A DNA stretch of 51,577 nt. Origin: Nevskia soli (GTDB taxonomy: Bacteria > Pseudomonadota > Gammaproteobacteria > Nevskiales > Nevskiaceae). The stretch is from positions 1 to 51,577 of the forward strand of contig JAMFRN010000244.1 of NCBI GenBank assembly GCA_026224805.1. The letters are read 5' to 3'. The notes under the pieces were generated by a model that saw only the letters and a list, made by a program, of their open reading frames with translations, was not told the origin of the DNA and did not search any database. Numbering within the stretch: the stretch's first letter is position 1; the number at the start of each line of letters is the position of its first letter. Shown here in pieces: positions 30,062 to 42,048 of the stretch. The position numbers and the translations under genes are program-made.

Positions 30062-30637
30062 TCAGGTCCCGGCGGCTGCGGCGTTGAAAACGGCGAGCCC
30101 GTAGCTTACCTGACCGGCGTTCTTTTCCTTCAACAGGCTGTAGCCCGGCGGCAGCTCGGGCGGCTGTCCCTGCGGCCACTCCAGATACACGCGGTGCATG
30201 CCCTTCAACACCCGCGGCAGGGCCGCCAGCGCCGGCGCCAGCAGCCCGGCGCCGTAAGGCGGATCGAGGAACACCACGTCATAACGGCTCGCCGTGTTGC
30301 GCAGCCACGACAGGCCGTCGCCCGGCACGATTTCGGCGCGGTCGCCGGCGGCGAGCTTGAGGGCGGCGGCACGCAGCCCCGCTGCCTGCTGCGTACCCTG
30401 CTCGATGAAGCTGGTGCGGGCAGCGCCGCGCGACAGGGCCTCGAAGCCGAGCGCGCCGCTACCGGCGAACAGGTCCAGGCAAGTGGCACCGGCGATCAGC
30501 GGCGACAGCCAGTCGAACAGCGTCTGCCGCACCCGGTCCGGCGTGGGCCGCACACCGGCGTCGGCATCGAATTCGATCAGCCGGCTGCGCCATTCGCCGC
30601 CGATGATGCGCAAGGTGCCCAGCGCGCGCCGGCTCAT
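30062..30637 (-). CDS. rsmD: 16S rRNA (guanine(966)-N(2))-methyltransferase RsmD
   Basis: LRIIGGEWRSR, LDLFAGSGALGFEALSRGA, DVVFLDPPYG. Confidence 0.94.
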   Translation of the reverse strand: MSRRALGTLRIIGGEWRSRLIEFDADAGVRPTPDRVRQTLFDWLSPLIAGATCLDLFAGSGALGFEALSRGAARTSFIEQGTQQAAGLRAAALKLAAGDRAEIVPGDGLSWLRNTASRYDVVFLDPPYGAGLLAPALAALPRVLKGMHRVYLEWPQGQPPELPPGYSLLKEKNAGQVSYGLAVFNAAAAGT

Positions 30638-31164
30638 GGAGTCTTGGGCAGTTTTGCCGGCGCGCCGCCGTTCAGCTTCACGGCCGGAGCCGCCTGCTGG
30701 AACAGGATAGGGTGCTCACTGGCGATGCGCCGCGGCAGAACCACCGCAGTGCCCAGCAATACCGCCGCGCCGACCATGGCGGCGATGGCCGACTGGCGCG
30801 CCCGCCGCGCCTGCCTGCGCTTGGCTTCGCCGCGCACGATGCGCATGTCATGGAACAGGCGCATCTGCGGCATCGGGTATTGCGGCGCGGCGTCGATACG
30901 GCGGCCAAGTCGCAACCAGTAGATGGCGAGCAGGCCCAGCAAGACGGCACTGCAGTAAAGCGCATGGGTAAAGTTGTCGATCACTTCGAAGGTCGATTCC
31001 TTCAACTGTTCCGTCGTATCCACTGACAGGTTGTCGAGGTGACCCTGAAACCACCAGGCGAGAGTCAACAGCAGCCCTATCCCGACCGGTGCCAGCAACA
31101 GCAGCTTGCGGCGTGCGGCGGGATCGGCTTGGTGAACGGCCGGGCCTGCCTCCGCCTCAGACAT
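30634..31164 (-). CDS. hypothetical membrane protein
   Basis: Three predicted TM segments; overlaps rsmD by 4 nt. Confidence 0.6.
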   Translation of the reverse strand: MSEAEAGPAVHQADPAARRKLLLLAPVGIGLLLTLAWWFQGHLDNLSVDTTEQLKESTFEVIDNFTHALYCSAVLLGLLAIYWLRLGRRIDAAPQYPMPQMRLFHDMRIVRGEAKRRQARRARQSAIAAMVGAAVLLGTAVVLPRRIASEHPILFQQAAPAVKLNGGAPAKLPKTP

Positions 31165-32599
31165 GCGTGCCGCCCACGGTCATCGCGTCGATCTTCAGGG
31201 TCGGCTGGCCCACGCCCACCGGCACGCTCTGCCCATCCTTGCCGCAGACGCCGATGCCGCTGTCGAGCTTCATGTCGGTGCCCAGCATCGACACCCGCGA
31301 CAGCGACTCCGGGCCGTTGCCGGTGAGGGTAGCGCCCTTCACCGGGCGGGTCACCTTGCCGTCCTCGATCAGGTAGGCCTCGCTGGCCGAGAAGACGTAG
31401 TTGCCGTTGGTGATGTCGACCTGGCCGCCGGCGAAGTTGACCGCGTAGAGGCCCTTCTTCACCGAGCGGATGATCTCCTCAGGATCGTGCGGACCGGCCA
31501 GCAGGTAGGTGTTGGTCATGCGCGGCATCGGCAGGTGGGCGAAGGATTCGCGGCGGCCGTTGCCGGTGGGCTGCATGCCCATCAGGCGCGCGTTGAGCTT
31601 GTCCTGGATATAACCCTTGAGGATGCCGTTCTCGATCAGGGTGGTGCACTGGGTCGGCGTGCCCTCGTCGTCGAGGGTCAGCGAGCCGCGGCGGTTCGGC
31701 AGGGTGCCGTCGTCAACCACGGTGCACAGCGGGCTGGCCACCTTCTGGCCGATGCGGCCGGAATAGGCCGAGGTGCCCTTGCGGTTGAAATCGCCTTCCA
31801 GGCCGTGGCCCACCGCCTCGTGCAGCATCACGCCGGGCCAGCCCGGGCCCAGCACCACCGGCATCGAGCCGGCCGGCGCGGCAATCGCCGAGAGCAGGGT
31901 GATGGCCTGGCGCACCGCTTCCCGCGCATACTGCTCGGCGGTATCGCCGCCGAAGAAATCGGCGTAAGCGCCGCGGCCGCCACCGCCGGTGCTGGACTGC
32001 TCGCGGCGGCCCTTGTCCTCCGCGATCACCGAAACATTCAGGCGCACCAGCGGCCGCACATCGGCGGCCAGGGTGCCGTCGGTGGCGGCCACCAGCACCA
32101 CTTCATGGCTGCCGGCCAGCGTCACCATCACCTGGGTGACGCGCGCATCGGCGGCGCGTGCCGCGGCGTCGGCGCGCTTGAGCAGGTCGAGCTTCTTCTC
32201 CACCGGCCAGGAATCGAGCGGATTGGCCGCGCCGTACAGGGCCGGCGTGGCCGTGGCCTGCTTCACCGCCAGGCTGCCGCTCTGGCCCTGGCGGACGATA
32301 GCGCCGGCGGCGCCGGCGGCATCGGTCAGCGCCGGCAGCGCGATCTCGTCGGAATAGGCGAAGCCCTGCTTCTCGCCGGCCATGGCGCGCACGCCCACGC
32401 CCTGCTCGGTGTGGTGGCTGCCCTGCTTGACGATGCCGTCTTCGAAGAACCAGCTCTCCGTCACCGCATGCTGGAAGTACAACTCGGCGGCATCGACACC
32501 GGGCTTCATCAGGCCGCCGAGCACGCGCTGGATGCGCGACTCGTCGAGTTCGGCCGGCGCCAGCAGGGTGCGGCGGGCTAGGTCTAGGGATTGGCTCAT
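31157..32599 (-). CDS. tldD: metalloprotease TldD
   Basis: [37 protein letters not shown]. Confidence 0.95.
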   Translation of the reverse strand: MSQSLDLARRTLLAPAELDESRIQRVLGGLMKPGVDAAELYFQHAVTESWFFEDGIVKQGSHHTEQGVGVRAMAGEKQGFAYSDEIALPALTDAAGAAGAIVRQGQSGSLAVKQATATPALYGAANPLDSWPVEKKLDLLKRADAAARAADARVTQVMVTLAGSHEVVLVAATDGTLAADVRPLVRLNVSVIAEDKGRREQSSTGGGGRGAYADFFGGDTAEQYAREAVRQAITLLSAIAAPAGSMPVVLGPGWPGVMLHEAVGHGLEGDFNRKGTSAYSGRIGQKVASPLCTVVDDGTLPNRRGSLTLDDEGTPTQCTTLIENGILKGYIQDKLNARLMGMQPTGNGRRESFAHLPMPRMTNTYLLAGPHDPEEIIRSVKKGLYAVNFAGGQVDITNGNYVFSASEAYLIEDGKVTRPVKGATLTGNGPESLSRVSMLGTDMKLDSGIGVCGKDGQSVPVGVGQPTLKIDAMTVGGTHV

Positions 32600-32654
32600 A
32601 GGGGAATTATGGGGGAAAAGCGGGCGCTTCCAAGATTATGGGCATTATGGGCCC

Positions 32655-32741
32655 GTAGGATGTGCTGAGCGTAGCGAAGCGCATCGTTTACCGCGATACG
32701 GTACTCGATTGATGCGCTTCGCTACGCTCAGCACATCCTAC
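32655..32741. repeat. long inverted repeat, perfect 31-bp arms
   Basis: gtaggatgtgctgagcgtagcgaagcgcatc ... gatgcgcttcgctacgctcagcacatcctac, with inner hairpin taccg-cgata-cggta. Confidence 0.95.
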
Positions 32742-32754
32742 TCCGACAGGAGAA

Positions 32755-33606
32755 TCAGACGCCCATGCGGCGGTGACTCAACGCCGGGAAACTGCTGCGC
32801 ACCTGCTCCAGCCGCTGGCGCGGCAGCGGCGCCCCCACCACGCCGTCGCCGTCCGCCTGCTGCGCCAGGATCTCGCCCCAGGGGTCGAGGATTAGGCTGT
32901 GCCCGTGGGTGGAGCGGCCGCCCGCATGGGTGCCGTGCTGGCCGGGGGCGATAAGGAAGCACTGGTTCTCGATGGCGCGGGCGCGCAGCAGGGGTTCCCA
33001 GTGGGCCTGACCGGTACGGGCGGTGAAAGCCGCCGGCACACACAGGACTTCCGCGCCCTGCGCCGCCAGCGCCCGGTACAGCTCGGGAAAACGCAGGTCG
33101 TAGCAGACGCTCAGGCCGAGGCGCCCAATGGGCGTGGGCACCACCACCGGATTCAACTCGCCGCGGGCGATGGTGGCGGACTCGCGATAGCGTTCCCCGC
33201 CCGGCACCTCGACATCGAACATGTGGATCTTGTCGTAACGCGCGGCGCGCCGGCCTTGTGCGTCATACACCAGGCAGGCGGCGTAGACCTTGTCGGCGTC
33301 GCCGGGCACCGCCAGCGGCACGGTGCCGGCGACGATCCAAAGCTTCAACTCGCGCGCCGTGGCGGCAAGGAACTCCTGGATCGGGCCCTGCCCGTCGGCT
33401 TCCGCGATGGCCAGCTTGTCGCGCTCCTTCGCGCCCATGAAGGCGAAGTTCTCGGGCAGCACCGCCAGCGCGACGCCGGCGGCCGCGGCCTGGCGCAGCA
33501 GCCGCCCGGCGGTGGCGAGATTGGCGTCGCGGTCGGCGACGGAACTGAGCTGGATGGCGGCGGCAATCGGCGCCGCGGAATCGATTATTTTGGGCATGTC
33601 GGTCAT
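32755..33606 (-). CDS. carbon-nitrogen hydrolase (nitrilase/Nit family)
   Basis: LPENFAFMG, RYDKIHMFDVEVPGGERYRES, GLSVCYDLRFPELYR; located between yhdP and tldD. Confidence 0.9.
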   Translation of the reverse strand: MTDMPKIIDSAAPIAAAIQLSSVADRDANLATAGRLLRQAAAAGVALAVLPENFAFMGAKERDKLAIAEADGQGPIQEFLAATARELKLWIVAGTVPLAVPGDADKVYAACLVYDAQGRRAARYDKIHMFDVEVPGGERYRESATIARGELNPVVVPTPIGRLGLSVCYDLRFPELYRALAAQGAEVLCVPAAFTARTGQAHWEPLLRARAIENQCFLIAPGQHGTHAGGRSTHGHSLILDPWGEILAQQADGDGVVGAPLPRQRLEQVRSSFPALSHRRMGV

Positions 33607-33615
33607 GGGGTAATC

Positions 33616-36600
33616 CTACTGGTCATCCTGCGGCGCCACCGGCGGCGGTTGCGTCGCCGCACCTGGGGCAGGCGTTACCGCCGGCGCGGGCGGCTGATCG
33701 CGCGGCATGTCCTTGTTGTCGCCGCCCTTGACCTGCGGATTGTCCCAGCTGCCGGTGACGCGGTAACTGAACTGGCTGAGCGTGCTGAACGGCTTGTTGA
33801 ACACCTGCTGCGCGATCAGGGCGACGCCGCCGGCGATCGGATTGACCAGGGTGGCGCCGACGATCACCTCGGTCGACAGGTCGGGGTGAACGGTGATTTT
33901 CTGGTCGTAGTCGCGCGCGGCGAGGCCGATGCGGCCGTTGATTTCCATCCTCATCGAGGGCGACACCAGCTGCAGATCGCTGCTCTGGGCCTGGCCGTCG
34001 GCCAGCTTGAAGCTGCCGATGAGGGTGTCGAAACCCAGCCCCTTCGACACCACGTCGTGGAAATCGAAAGTCAGGCGCCGCGGCAGGGCATACAGATTGA
34101 GCAGGCCGAGCACGCGCCCGGCGCCCGGCTTGACCGTCTTCAGCGTGCCCTTCTCCACCACCAGCGACACCGTGCCGCGCGCCTGCGCCAGGTCGAGCCC
34201 GGCGGGATCCTGCGGCCAGATCAGGGTGCCGGAGAAGCGGGCTTTTTTGGCGTCCATGGTCTCGGCATAGCCGAAGGCCTGCAGCACATTGCCCAGATCG
34301 CGCGCGTCGAACTCGAACGACAGGTCGCCGTAGGAGCTGCCGTTGCGGCGCAGCCAGGTGCCGCGCGTGTTGGTCTGCAGCTGGCCGCCTTCGAGCTTGA
34401 GCTGATCCAGGTTCTGACCGCCATCGGCGCGCGAGGTAAGCAGGGTGAAGTGCCCGAGATCGGCGCTGCCGAGCTTGAGCGAATCGCAGCTCAGATCGAG
34501 CAGCGGCGACTGGGTGGGATCGAACGGCGCTCCCTGCGCATCGTCCCCGCCCGCCGGCGACATATCGGTCAGTGGCTGCACCTGCAGCCGCTGCAGGCGC
34601 GCCTGCAAGCGTCCGCCGTTGGCGCGGCTGAAGTCGATGCGCCCCTGCGCAGCGGGGCCATCGAGCTGCACGCTCCAGCCGCCGGGAACCGGGCCGCCCT
34701 GCAGATGCGCCTGCAGCAGCGCTGCGCCGCGGTATACCAGCCGCTGCGGTGTCAGGTCGAAGCCGCGCACTGCGAGGCCGTCGGCGGGGGCTTGCGGCGA
34801 TGACTTGGCCGATGCCACGTCCGCGGCATCGATCGAGCTGAACAGGTCCATCCATGGGCCGACTTCCAGCAGCGCCGGCGTGCCGGAAACGAACAGGCCT
34901 TCGCCGTCGCCGCGCGGCATAACGCCCGGGCCCAGACGCACTTCGATGCCGCGCGTACGCAGCGCGTCGCCCGGCGGCTTCGCCACTCGGGCAAAACGCA
35001 AGCCCACGCCGAAGCGATCGCCGCCGTCGATGCGTATCCGCAGGGCATCGGCATCACTGGTTTTGGCGGCGCCGCCTTCCCCCACCGTCACCGTCACCGG
35101 CATGCTGTCGCCGGCACTTTTGGCCACCGGCTGCGGCAGCCGCGTGGCGACGCCACGCAGGTCGCTGCTCAGGGTAAGCTGGCCGCTGTGCGGCCCGCCG
35201 AAGGGCAGCCGCGCGGCGATGTGGGCGGTGCCGCTGAGCTGTTGCCGCAGCCAGTCCGGTGTGTAGGCCGCGAACAGGCCATCGGCCAGTTGCACCGGCG
35301 CATCGGTCTGCACCAGCAGCACGCCATCCGGGTTGTCCGGCTCGCCGCGAATGGTGGCATTGAGCGTAGAGCCGTAAAGCTGTCCGCTCAGGCCGTCGCT
35401 GGTCACGCCGTTATCACCGAAGACCAGGCTGCCGCGCAGGCCGGTGATCGGCGGATCGAGGCCGCGCACCTTGATCGTGCCGCCGTCGAAGCGCGCCGTG
35501 CCGGCAACATGCAGCGGCGGCTCGCCGTCGTCCAGCGGAACCTCCAGGTGCAGGTTGACCGCCGCCGGGCCGGCGGCGTCGGTCTGGGTCAGCAGGCTGT
35601 CCAGCTTCTTGCTGATCGGACTGTTGCGCAGCAGATCGTAGTAACGCGCGGCGTCGCCGTGGGTGCTGCCGTCGACGGTCAGGCGCGCCTTGCGAAAGTC
35701 CGGAATCTGCGCCTCGATATGGTCGACGGCATTGCCGCTGATCTGCGCGCCGCTGGAGCTGATGGCCAGGCCGTGACCGCGAAAATGCAGCTGGGCCTGC
35801 AGCTTCTCCGCCTGCGGCCAGCCCGGCGAATAAGCCAGGGTGCCGTCGGCTACGGTCAGGTCGAGTATCCAGTGTCCGCTGGGCTTTTCGACGAAGGGAT
35901 AGTCGGCCAGCGGCCCGTCGAGCTGCAGATGGCCCTGCGACACATGCCCATGCAACAGGGAGCGATTGAGCCAGTCGCGCGCGCCGGCGCCCCAGCCTTT
36001 CGGCATCCAGGGCTTCAGCGCCACCGGATCCTCCACGGCGAAATCGGCGGTGAGCTGCAACACCGGCGAAGCATCGGCCTGGCTCGGCAATAGCAGGCTG
36101 AGCTGGCCATGGCCGCTACTGCCGAGCAGCTTCCAGTCGAACGGCTGCGCGCCGATGCGCCAGCCGGCGGGATCGCGCTTCCAGGTGAAGTCGCCGCTGA
36201 GCGATGCAACCGGCAGCGGCTGCTAGAAGGCATCCGGTAACTGCACCTGCATCGCGGCCTGATGCAATTGCAGATGGCCGCCGTCCTGGTCCGCCTCGAC
36301 CACGCCGTCGAGGCCGGAGAAGCCGGGCTGCGTTGGCTGCGCCGCCAGCCCGGCGCCGGCCAGCCGCGCATGCAGGCTGTAGTGCGCGGCAGGCGCGGTT
36401 CCGGCCGCGGCGCCAGCCGCGGGTGCCGCCTGCTCGTAATGCAGGGCCAGATCGTGCACATCGCCGCGCACATCGCGCAGCCGCGCGGCGCCGGCCGGCA
36501 GGTCCCGCCACAGCGCCAGCCAGGGCGCGAGATCGTCGAGACGCAGTCCGTCGGCGCCGGCATCGAGCGTGACGCCCTGCGCCGTCGAGGCGAAGCGGAA

Positions 36601-37587
36601 GTGTCCTTGCGCGCTGCTGAGGCCGCGTGCGCCATTCACCGCCAGCTTGCGGATCTCGGTGCGCCAGGCATCCGGCTCCGGCCACGCCGCAACATCCAGC
36701 TGCAATTGACTGACCTGCGCCAGCGTCTCCTTGCCGCGCACCGCGGCGACGACGGCGGCGCCGGCCTGGGCATCGACTTCGGCGATGCGGCCGGCTTCGA
36801 TGCGGCCGGCAAAATCCAATTGCGCCTGCTGCAGTGCCAGCCGCACGCCCTGCCCCAGCGTGCCAGCCAGCCAGGGCCAGCCTTCGACGTTGTCGAGCGA
36901 CAGCTTCCAGCTGCCCTGCCAGGTTTCCGGCTTGAGCGGATCGCCTTGCACGGTGGCGGATGCGTTGGCCGCGGCGGCCAGCTCTGGCGGCGGCAGCAGG
37001 CGCGCCGCCAGGGTGTAGCGTTGCCCGGCGCGGCGCACATCGGCATCGGCCATGCCGATGCTGAGGGTCTGCCGGCTGAATTGGGGATCGTGCACCAGCA
37101 GGCGGCAATCGCGCAGGCGCACCCGGTCGAGGCTGGCGATGCGCTGGATTTCCGCATCGGTGAGCTTGCCGCCGCTGCCGCCATTGAAGCCGCGCATCGA
37201 CCAATGGCCCATATAGTCGACATCGGCTTCCAGCTGCAGGCCATAGACTTCGATGGTGCCGGGCATCCAGTCGCCGCCGGACAACCGCTGCAGGCTGAAG
37301 CCGAGGCGCAGCCGCGTGGCCTGCAGCAGCGGCTTGCCCTGCGCGTCGAGCAGGGCCACGTCGCGCAGGTCGAGGCTGGGCTGCAGATGCTCCCAGGTCA
37401 GGGCCATCGAGCCGATGCGGGTGGGATGGCCGGCGGCCTGCGCCACCAGGTTCTGCAGCTTGTCGCGATAGCCCGGAACCGCGTCGATCGCCAATCGGAA
37501 AACCAGGCTCAGAGTGGCGGCCAGCACCACCAGTGCCGCGACCGTGCTCAGACCCCAGGTCCACCAGCGCCGACTCTTACGCTCCAT
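33616..37587 (-). pseudogene. yhdP: YhdP family (AsmA-like) envelope protein interrupted by one in-frame amber codon
   Basis: Two ORFs in the same frame (37587..36223 and 36090..33616) separated by TAG at 36225..36223; sequence between stop and downstream ORF reads on as QPLPVASLSGDFTWKRDPAGWRIGAQPFDWKLL. Confidence 0.8.
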
Positions 37588-37644
37588 GCGGCGCGCCTCC
37601 GGCGCGCAGGGTCACCATGCACAGGATCGGCAGGCTGGAGCGCC

Positions 37645-39098
37645 TCACACCGGAACCACGTCGAAGGTTTCCTGCTGGTAATGCGCCTCGGGCTGCAGCT
37701 TGATCGGCCGCTTCAGGCTGGCCTCGAGTTCGGCCAGGCCGCCGGACTGCTCTTCCTGCAGGCGCGCCACCACGCCCGGCGCCGCCAGCACCAGGAAGGA
37801 TTTGGAGTCGTACATGCGCGCGGCGCGCTGCACTTCGCGGGCGATTTCGTGACACACGGTTTCCACCGTCTTGACGCAACCCTTGCCGCCGCAGGCTGTG
37901 CACGGCTCGCACAGGATGTGGCCGAGGCTTTCGCGGGTGCGCTTGCGCGTCATCTGCACCAGCCCCAGCTCGGAGAACGGGTAGATGCGGGTGCGCGCCG
38001 AATCGCGCGCGATGTCCTTTTCCAGGGTGCGCAGCACCTGGGCGCGGTGCTCCTCGCTGCGCATGTCGATGAAATCGAGAATGATGATGCCGCCCAGGTT
38101 GCGCAGGCGCAGCTGGCGCGCGATGGCCGAAGCGGCTTCCAGATTGGTCTTGACGATAGTTTCTTCAAGATTGCGGTGGCCGGTGAAGGCACCGGTGTTG
38201 ACGTCGATGGTAGTCATGGCTTCGGTCTGGTCGATCACCAGATGTCCGCCCGACTTCAGTTCGACCTTGCGTTCCAGGGCGCGGTTCAATTCGTCTTCGA
38301 CGCCGTACAGGTCGAAGATCGGCGCCTGGCCGCAATAGGCTTCGATCTTCGCCGCCGCCTGCGGCACGAAGACGCGGGCGAACTGCTGCACCCGGCGCGC
38401 TTCCTCGGCGCTGTCGATGCGGACCCGCTCGACCGCGGTGCCGAGCAGGTCGCGCAGGATGCGCATCGACAGCGGCAGGTCGCCATGCACCAGCTGCCCC
38501 GGCTTGGCCTGCTGTACCTGCTGGCTGACCGAACTCCACAGCCGTGTCAGGAACAGCAGGTCCTGCTGCAGCGCCTCGGCATCGGCGCCTTCCGCCGCGG
38601 TGCGCGCGATCACGCCCCACTCCGGCGCCAGCGCCGGCACCAGGCCTTCGAGGATGCCCTTGAGGCGGGTGCGCTCGGCTTCATCCTCGATCTTGGCGGA
38701 GACGCCGACGTGCTTCTCGAACGGCATCAGCACCAAGTAGCGCGACGGAATCGACAGCAGCGTGGTGAGGCGCGCGCCCTTGCTGCCGAGCGGATCCTTG
38801 AGAATCTGCACCAGCACTTCCTGGCCTTCGTGCAGCAGGCGCTCGACCGCGGGCAGCGGCGCCGTGTGCGTCTCGGTGTTGAGCATGTCGGCGACGTGCA
38901 GGAAGGCGGTGCGCTCCAGGCCGATGTCGATGAACGCCGCCTGCATGCCGGGCAACACCCGCTTCACCGTGCCCTTGTAGATGTTGCCGACCAGTCCATG
39001 CCGGGCGGCGCGCTGCACATAGATTTCCTGCGCCGCGCCGCCCTCGACCAGGGCCACCCGCGTTTCCTGCGTGCCGATGTTGACCAGGATCTCGGTGC

Positions 39099-39102
<4 letters not shown>
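37645..39102 (-). CDS. rng: ribonuclease G
   Basis: EILVNIGTQETRVALVE, GNIYKGTVKRVLPGMQAAFIDIG, CxxC motif CEPCTACGGKG. Confidence 0.94.
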
Positions 39103-39689
<587 letters not shown>

Positions 39690-39714
39690 GGGCTGATTGT
39701 CCGCGATTCGCACT

Positions 39715-39790
39715 GCGGGAGGCGAGAGGGGCGAGGCGGGAGGCGAAAAAACCCGAACTTCCGGCTGTAACGCCTCTTCCCTCTCCCTCA
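39715..39790. repeat. possible heptad inverted-repeat element E (G/A-rich variant)
   Basis: gcgggag-gcgagag-gggcgag-gcgggag-gcg ... cgcctcttccctctccctca. Confidence 0.5.
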
Positions 39791-40528
39791 GGGCTTGGGA
39801 GCCAAGGCCGGTGCGGGTGCCTGCGGGGTTGGTGCCGCCACCGGGGTGGGCAGCGGCGCCGGGGTGGCCACGCCGCGCAGTTCTTGGTAACGCCGGATGT
39901 CGCGATCGAAGCGGGTTGCGGCGGCCTCGCGATCCTGCTTGAGCTGGGCCAGGGCGCGGATGTTGTCGGACTGCGAGCTTTCAAAACTCTTGATCTGGTT
40001 GAGCAGCTCGGGATTGGCGTCCTTGCCGGCGGAGCCGTCGGCATCGGCGCGATCCTGCAGGTCCTTCAGGGTGGCGCTACCGTCGCGCACCGCCTTTTCG
40101 CCCAGATCGATGCGCGTATCGAGGGACTGCAGGCGGCTGTCGCGCACCGCCTTGAGGTCGTCGACGTTGCGATAGGTCTGCAGCATGAAGCTGTCGTTCT
40201 GCTGCTGTTGCTGCACCTGCTGCTGGGCCTGCTGCGCCTCGCGCTGCTTGCGCTCGTTTTCGGCGCGCTGTTCCGGGGTTTCCTCGGCCTTGAAGGTCTG
40301 CACCAGCATGCCGCGGTCGTTGTAGAGGTCGCGCTGCTTGCGGGCGTATTGCGGCGGCACGTGATCGCCGCAGGCACGCACGCCATGGTCGTCGGTCCAG
40401 CAGACGATGCCGGGCCCGGCGGAATCGTCAGCCGTAGCGGACAGGGTGGCCGCCGCTCCCCCGAGCAGACCGGCCACCCCGACCAACACCCTCGTATGCG
40501 CCTTCAAACGACGCCAGCCTCCCCCCAA
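39788..40528 (-). CDS. periplasmic DUF4124-like coiled-coil protein
   Basis: IVCWTDDHGVRACGDHVPPQYARKQRDLYNDRG then Q-rich coiled coil. Confidence 0.6.
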   Translation of the reverse strand: MGGGWRRLKAHTRVLVGVAGLLGGAAATLSATADDSAGPGIVCWTDDHGVRACGDHVPPQYARKQRDLYNDRGMLVQTFKAEETPEQRAENERKQREAQQAQQQVQQQQQNDSFMLQTYRNVDDLKAVRDSRLQSLDTRIDLGEKAVRDGSATLKDLQDRADADGSAGKDANPELLNQIKSFESSQSDNIRALAQLKQDREAAATRFDRDIRRYQELRGVATPAPLPTPVAAPTPQAPAPALAPKP

Positions 40529-40549
40529 AAAATCCCCCGAAAATCATGG

Positions 40550-41197
40550 TCATGCAGGGACGCCGTAGCGTGCCTGATAGGCCTGAATCGCAGCGATGGT
40601 GGCGTTGTCGCCGCCGCTGCTCTGCAGGTACTGGAGCAAATCCTGTACCGTGACCAGGGAAATGACAGAAATATTAATATTTTCAGTCAGTTCCGCGACA
40701 GCGCCGCGTCCGTTTGGGCCAATTTCCTGACGATCTAGGGCAGTTATTGCCGCAATCGGCAGTGCGCTGGCGCGGGTCAGCAGGCCATGCGACTCGCGCA
40801 GGGCGGTGCCGGCGGTGAGCACGTCGTCGACGATCAGCGCCCGTTTGCCGGCGACGTCCGCGCCGACCAGTACCCCGCCCTCGCCGTGGTCCTTGGCCTC
40901 CTTGCGGTTATAGGCGAACGGCAGATCGCGGCCGCGCTCGGCCAGGGCGCAGGCCACCGCCGCCGCCAGCGGGATGCCCTTGTAGGCCGGGCCGAACAGC
41001 AGGTCGAACTGCAGGCCGGATTCGAGGATGGCGTCGGCGTAGGCATGCGCCAGCTCGCGCAGGGCGCTGCCGCTGGCGATGCGGCCGAGGTTGAAGAAGT
41101 AGGGGCTGATGCGTCCGGACTTGAGGGTGAAGGAGCCGAAGCGCAGCACTTCGCAGCGCAGGGCGAGCTTGAAGAAGGTGGTCTTGTAGGTTTGCAT
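40550..41197 (-). CDS. pyrE: orotate phosphoribosyltransferase
   Basis: LRFGSFTLKSGRISPYFFNLG, ALIVDDVLTAGTALRES. Confidence 0.96.
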   Translation of the reverse strand: MQTYKTTFFKLALRCEVLRFGSFTLKSGRISPYFFNLGRIASGSALRELAHAYADAILESGLQFDLLFGPAYKGIPLAAAVACALAERGRDLPFAYNRKEAKDHGEGGVLVGADVAGKRALIVDDVLTAGTALRESHGLLTRASALPIAAITALDRQEIGPNGRGAVAELTENINISVISLVTVQDLLQYLQSSGGDNATIAAIQAYQARYGVPA

Positions 41198-41271
41198 GGC
41201 AATAGGCGTCAGACAGTCCTTTATTGTGCAAGACTAATTGGCAATTCAGACAGCTTTTTTCAGGGGTTCGT

Positions 41272-42048
41272 GTGCGCATCATCTCACTCAATGCCAACGG
41301 CATCCGTTCCGCGGCAAAAAAGGGCCTGTTCGACTGGCTGCCCGAGCAGAAAGCCGACTTTCTCTGCCTGCAGGAGATCAAGGCGCAGCTCAGTGATCTG
41401 GAAGGCGATGCCACTTTTGCGCCGAAGGGCTGGCATGCGCATTTCAACCATGCGCAGAAGAAGGGCTACGCCGGCGTCGGGGTGTTCTCGCGCAAGCAGC
41501 CGGACCAGGTTCTGGACAAGCTCGGCGAGAAGGAATTCGACGACGAGGGCCGCTACCTGGAGCTGCGCCACGGCAATCTTTCGGTGATCTCGCTGTATCT
41601 GCCGTCCGGCTCGGCCGGACCGGAACGGCAGGCTTCCAAAAACCGCTTCCTGGAATTCTTCCTGCCCAAGCTGCGCGAGTGGAAGGCCAATGGCCGCGAC
41701 TATGTGGTCTGCGGCGACTGGAATATCGCGCACAAGAATATCGACCTGAAGAACTGGCGCGGCAACCAGAAGAATTCCGGCTTCCTGCCGCACGAGCGGG
41801 CCTGGCTCGACACCCTGTTCAACGAGGTCGGCTGGGTCGACGGCTACCGCGCGCTCCACCCCGAGCTGGAAGGCGAGGCCTACACCTGGTGGAGCAACCG
41901 CGGCAACGCCTACGCCAACAACGTCGGTTGGCGCATCGACTACCACATCGTCACGCCGGGCCTGCGCAGCAAGATCAAAGCGGCCGCGGTATACAAGGAA
42001 CAGAAGTTTTCCGACCATGCGCCGCTGACGCTGGACTACAAGCTTTGA
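41272..42048 (+). CDS. exodeoxyribonuclease III
   Basis: RIISLNANGIRSAAKKGLFDWLPEQKADFLCLQEIKAQ; SDHAPLTLDY; GTG start; divergent from pyrE. Confidence 0.92.
   Translation: MRIISLNANGIRSAAKKGLFDWLPEQKADFLCLQEIKAQLSDLEGDATFAPKGWHAHFNHAQKKGYAGVGVFSRKQPDQVLDKLGEKEFDDEGRYLELRHGNLSVISLYLPSGSAGPERQASKNRFLEFFLPKLREWKANGRDYVVCGDWNIAHKNIDLKNWRGNQKNSGFLPHERAWLDTLFNEVGWVDGYRALHPELEGEAYTWWSNRGNAYANNVGWRIDYHIVTPGLRSKIKAAAVYKEQKFSDHAPLTLDYKL

Noticed and set aside
36223-36225. Genetic-code change (amber recoding) to explain the yhdP interruption
   Set aside because: TAG ends several intact genes at sensible positions in this window, so a general reassignment is not supported.
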